A DNA stretch of 64,000 nucleotides. Origin: Cyclina sinensis. Its lineage: Eukaryota > Mollusca > Bivalvia > Venerida > Veneridae. Location of the stretch: positions 682,001 to 746,000 of the forward strand of contig JAAONU010000014.1 in NCBI GenBank assembly GCA_012932295.1, in the 5' to 3' direction. The first letter of the stretch is position 1. Each line of letters starts with the position of its first letter. Below the pieces are notes generated by a model, which was not told the DNA's origin, made no database searches, and worked only from the letters and a program-made list of their open reading frames with translations. The translations under genes were made by a program, and so were the position numbers. Below, piece after piece: positions 62,801 through 64,000 of this stretch.

Positions 62801-64000
62801 GATAATTATATTTCCAAATGATGTTTCATATGAAATCCCTTCACCACAATTTGCTTCCTGTGATGTGTTTGCCTTTGGAAATGGGAAAAAGTCGAGCATG
62901 GCCCCCACTTGCGGTGGCTCTTGTATAATGAGAAATAGGAAATAGATGTCATCTTACTGTTGCAGATGTTTGACATAACAGTAAAACCTCTACTTAAGTG
63001 CTTTAAAACTTAGTTATGTGTCCAGGTACAATTGGTCAAGACCAGTAGAATTTAAGATGAGACATGCACAAGTATATTTCCATGTGATAAAAATTTAGAA
63101 ATTAAAATCTTGTTTGAACTGTTATACAAGCCCAGATAATCCTTAAAGTACTGTTTTGCATTAGATATATCACTATGCTGGCATTCACAAGCTTGCATAA
63201 ATACATACAAGTACACAAAACATAACTTACCTGACTGAGTTCAGTTTGCAAAAACAGGTTTTGAAAGAGCCGATGATTCACTTTTGCGTGTTTTGTCATG
63301 CGTTTAAGACACCATGCAGCTGCTATTATGCAATATGCAAATTTGATATGAAAAATTACCCTAGTCTAAATATTTGAAATAGCAACATGGGAGGACACTG
63401 ATTTTTAATAGTCCTCAAATGATTGTATACAGTCGAATATGTCTGCAGGAATACTTAATGTTCAGTGGAGTGTGACAGTTTTATAAATAAAGGCACAATT
63501 TCTATAACTTACTAAGTGCCAGTGATTTTGATATTTTGAATGTTTTTCCTTGTTCAACTTACCCTTCAGACCTCCATTAAATGTAGTGTTGGAATGATAA
63601 TGCATTAAGAATGTGTGAAAATTGTTTCAGCACAATTACATTAAAGGTGCACAAAAATCCTTATAGATATACAAGTACTGAATAGGTTTTGAGTAATATT
63701 TTCACCGTGAGTAATATGCTGAAGAAAGAATTAAGGCAAAATAGTAAGACACCACTATATTAAATTGATAATGGTCTTTTTAACATCGGCTGAAACCCTG
63801 GTCACACCTGAGTCTCTGATCTCACTACATTTATAACAAGTTGGTGGAACATGTACTGGGTAGGAAATGCATAGAAAGCAAAAAGAACACAGCTCACAAT
63901 GGGACCATGGTTACAATAGATTTAGTGTATTAAAGCCTTGCTGCCCAGCTAAATCAGTAATTGGCAATGCTTCACCTGTGATGCCTGGCTAAATAGTTTG

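Larger units (their letters stand above)
45054..64000 (+). other. LMO7/LIMCH1-like: Intron 4 of the LMO7/LIMCH1-like gene, right end outside window
   Basis: At least 18.9 kb. I looked on the plus strand for an exon completing the CH domain (a codon-completing start followed by a LYWLG-like motif) and found none. Stretches 45.1-47.5, 48.9-52.7, 54.3-56.9, 59.1-60.7 and 62.9-64.0 kb show no recognised repeat family or gene. Confidence 0.6.

Overview
This window looks like animal nuclear DNA, most likely from a bivalve mollusc. It is AT-rich, has spliced genes with GT-AG introns up to about 22 kb, and carries tRNA-derived SINEs, a mariner relic and several terminal-inverted-repeat elements. It is also full of tandem-repeat elements rich in AGGTCA-type motifs, of a kind I associate with bivalve genomes. 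No prokaryotic operon, rRNA, intact tRNA or CRISPR array was seen. The species cannot be named from the sequence.

Two protein-coding genes can be supported, and both had to be assembled from exons. (1) On the minus strand (3811 down to 240) there is a complete three-exon gene for a 284-residue protein. It has an N-terminal MYND zinc finger, a ubiquitin-like domain and a C-terminal UBA-like helix bundle of the NAC-alpha/HYPK type. The splice phases agree, all eight zinc ligands are present, and an AATAAA signal follows the stop. (2) On the plus strand, starting at 6646, are the first four coding exons of a LMO7/LIMCH1-type gene. They encode 124 residues and most of a calponin-homology (CH) domain, spread over 38.4 kb. 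The rest of the gene lies beyond the right edge: the exon that should complete the CH domain was not found in the last 18.9 kb. The two genes are divergent, with about 2.8 kb between their start codons.

Nearly everything else is intronic or intergenic repeat DNA. Main items from left to right: a degenerate array and a 602-bp inverted-repeat element in intron 1 of the MYND gene (1.5-3.5 kb); a degenerate ~150-bp array between the genes (4.4-5.6 kb); a short MITE (8.4 kb) with a second copy at 48.6 kb; a 43-bp-arm hairpin (9.6 kb); a tandem array (10.4-11.5 kb); a reverse SINE (18.8 kb) and two more (21.6 and 21.9 kb) just before CH exon 2; a 145-bp-unit array rich in nuclear-receptor-like sites (19.9-21.1 kb); a CAG-ended element (23.1 kb); a dead mariner (24.4-25.7 kb); a 45-bp minisatellite (27.3-28.2 kb); a hAT-like element with an internal ~195-bp satellite and exact 8-bp target duplications (29.0-30.5 kb); a large hairpin-ended array element (33.8-36.2 kb); a 32-bp satellite with a 10-unit higher-order repeat and a transposon inserted in it (36.4-39.1 kb); a 1.07-kb element with perfect 17-bp inverted repeats (42.4-43.4 kb); and further hairpin-ended arrays at 48.1, 52.7, 58.6 and 61.0 kb.

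The MYND-UBL-UBA combination suggests a ubiquitin- or chaperone-related adaptor, but that is inference. The CH gene fits an actomyosin or junction-associated cytoskeletal regulator by family. Nothing links the two functionally apart from their being neighbours. The most interesting non-gene structure is the shared design of the tandem-repeat elements: a 5' hairpin, often a simple GTCC/GTCTG run, core repeats, then in several cases a 3' hairpin and a CTTGTT-like end.
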